From NCBI GenBank assembly GCA_021793095.1, contig JAJYTK010000083.1, positions 1 through 5,553 of the forward strand: 5,553 bases of DNA, in the 5' to 3' direction. Positions 4,607 through 5,553 of this stretch are shown here, in pieces (the first letter of the stretch is position 1; each line of letters begins with the position of its first letter). This DNA comes from Pseudomonadota bacterium. GTDB lineage: Bacteria > Pseudomonadota > Gammaproteobacteria > Burkholderiales > Burkholderiaceae_B. A program made the translations under genes and the position numbers. The notes under the pieces were generated by a model. The model was not told the DNA's origin and made no database searches. It worked only from the letters and a program-made list of their open reading frames with translations.

Positions 4607-5553
4607 ATGAGCCCAGTTGCCGACACTCTACAGCGTGTGCCTGGTTACAACTTTTTACGCACCCTGCCCCGAATCACCCAAATCGGGATTGCTGCGGCAT
4701 TGGTAGCTATATTTATAGTGCTTATTCTTTGGTCACGCACGCCGGCCTATGGCATTTTATTTAGCCAAATAGAAGACCGCGATGGTGGCGCGATCATCGC
4801 CGCCCTTGAGCAAATGAATGTCCCCTATCAATTAAAGGATCATGGTGCATCTATCTATGTCCCTAAAGACCAGGTATACAAGACACGCATGAATTTGGCC
4901 GCGCAGGGCTTACCGCGCGGCGGCAGCGTTGGCTATGAAATCATGGACGAACTGCGCTTTGGCGCGAGTCAATTTTCAGAGCAGGTCAATTATCAGCGGG
5001 CCATCGAAGGCGAATTAGCTCAAACCATAGAGTCCTTGTTTTCAGTGGAAAAAGCACGTGTTCACCTCGCCCTGCCTAAAGACACTTTATTTACACGCCA
5101 TCGCCAGCCCGCTTCGGCCTCGGTCATGCTAAACCTGTACTCGGGTCGCCACCTCAGTGCTGAACAAGTTTCAGCCATCACCTGGCTCGTGGCTTCAAGT
5201 GTCCCTAATTTGCAGGCAGATGCTGTATCGGTGGTGACCCAAAATGGCCGTCTCCTCAGCGGCTCTAGCGAAGAATCCAAATTACTCGACAAACAACGTC
5301 AAATCACCCAAGAGGTGGAACAGCTCGCCATCGAGCGTATTTTGAACATCTTGGGCCCTATTCTCGGGCCTGATAATGTACGCGCCCAAGTGAGCGCTGA
5401 AATTGATTTTTCTCAACGCGAAGAAACCTCAGAAACCTACACGCCCAACCAGACGCCAAATACGGCTGCGGTACGCAGTGAGCAACAACAAACATCCATT
5501 GATAATCAGCCGGGACTCGCTCAGGGCATCCCTGGCGCTTTGAGCAACCAACC
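4607..5553 (+). CDS. fliF: FliF, flagellar MS-ring protein (3' end beyond the window)
   Basis: FliF forms the inner-membrane MS ring on which the rotor, export gate and rod are built. The frame is open from 4607 to the window end and gives 315 residues plus two bases; full FliF proteins have about 550-570, so only the N-terminal half is seen. One membrane helix lies at residues 27-43 (GIAAALVAIFIVLILW). The YscJ/FliF domain follows: GILFSQIEDRDGGAIIAALE (49-68), NLAAQGLPRGGSVGYEIMDE (96-115), RVHLALPKDTLF (151-162) and ASVMLNL (171-177). The FliF_C region begins near 250 and carries GIPGALSNQ (307-315), a family hallmark. An in-frame ATG at 4595 would add four residues. GAGTAGG (4597-4603) could serve the ATG at 4607 but lies close to it, so the start is uncertain by four codons. 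fliG probably follows. Confidence 0.96.
   Translation, partial: MSPVADTLQRVPGYNFLRTLPRITQIGIAAALVAIFIVLILWSRTPAYGILFSQIEDRDGGAIIAALEQMNVPYQLKDHGASIYVPKDQVYKTRMNLAAQGLPRGGSVGYEIMDELRFGASQFSEQVNYQRAIEGELAQTIESLFSVEKARVHLALPKDTLFTRHRQPASASVMLNLYSGRHLSAEQVSAITWLVASSVPNLQADAVSVVTQNGRLLSGSSEESKLLDKQRQITQEVEQLAIERILNILGPILGPDNVRAQVSAEIDFSQREETSETYTPNQTPNTAAVRSEQQQTSIDNQPGLAQGIPGALSNQ

Noticed and set aside
203..5445. The word GCCCAA is repeated about a dozen times on the + strand, as a possible DNA-uptake-like signal
   Set aside because: Nearly all copies are in frame as GCC-CAA, encoding Ala-Gln, so protein composition and codon choice explain them.

Overview
The window is an almost gapless run of flagellar genes, all on the + strand. 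It suggests a motile beta-proteobacterium of the order Burkholderiales, possibly a lower-GC member of the Alcaligenaceae. That placement rests on gene order (flaG-fliD-fliS-fliT, a FliK-like gene, a stand-alone FlhB C-terminal-domain gene, fliE, fliF) and on the SGLFYES-type FliK-like protein, which I remember from Burkholderiales flagellar clusters. It is an inference, not a search result.

Region by region. Positions 1-173 are non-coding or a gene edge. They hold a perfect 14-base palindrome (21-34) and a very good flagellar sigma-28 (FliA) promoter (90-116) with the canonical 11-base spacer. From there flaG (174-551), fliD (581-1981), fliS (1985-2419) and fliT (2416-2757) form a tight late-filament module: filament-length or adhesion modulator, filament cap, flagellin chaperone and cap chaperone. 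With spacings of 29, 3, -4 and 19 bases, the run continues into a FliK-like hook-length-control family gene (2777-3811), which overlaps by 11 bases a small fhlB gene (3801-4070) encoding only the cytoplasmic tail of FlhB. A 135-base gap (4071-4205) then separates this operon from fliE (4206-4547), and fliF (4607 to the window end, partial) follows. These two start the rod/MS-ring operon and face the same way.

Together the genes cover both ends of flagellum assembly. FliF and FliE build the base, and FliD, FliS, FliT and FlaG finish and tune the filament. The FliK-like/FhlB pair sits between them and, by family knowledge, resembles the two partners of the export substrate-specificity switch (FliK ruler and FlhB tail).

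Most of the window is ordinary flagellar content. The part most worth a second look is the fliK-like/fhlB pair: the FhlB protein begins where FlhB would normally be autocleaved but lacks the NPTH motif, the two genes overlap with no visible ribosome binding site for the second, and the FliK-like gene carries a C7 tract and other C-runs where single-base slips would truncate it. Only FliT among the eight proteins contains cysteine.
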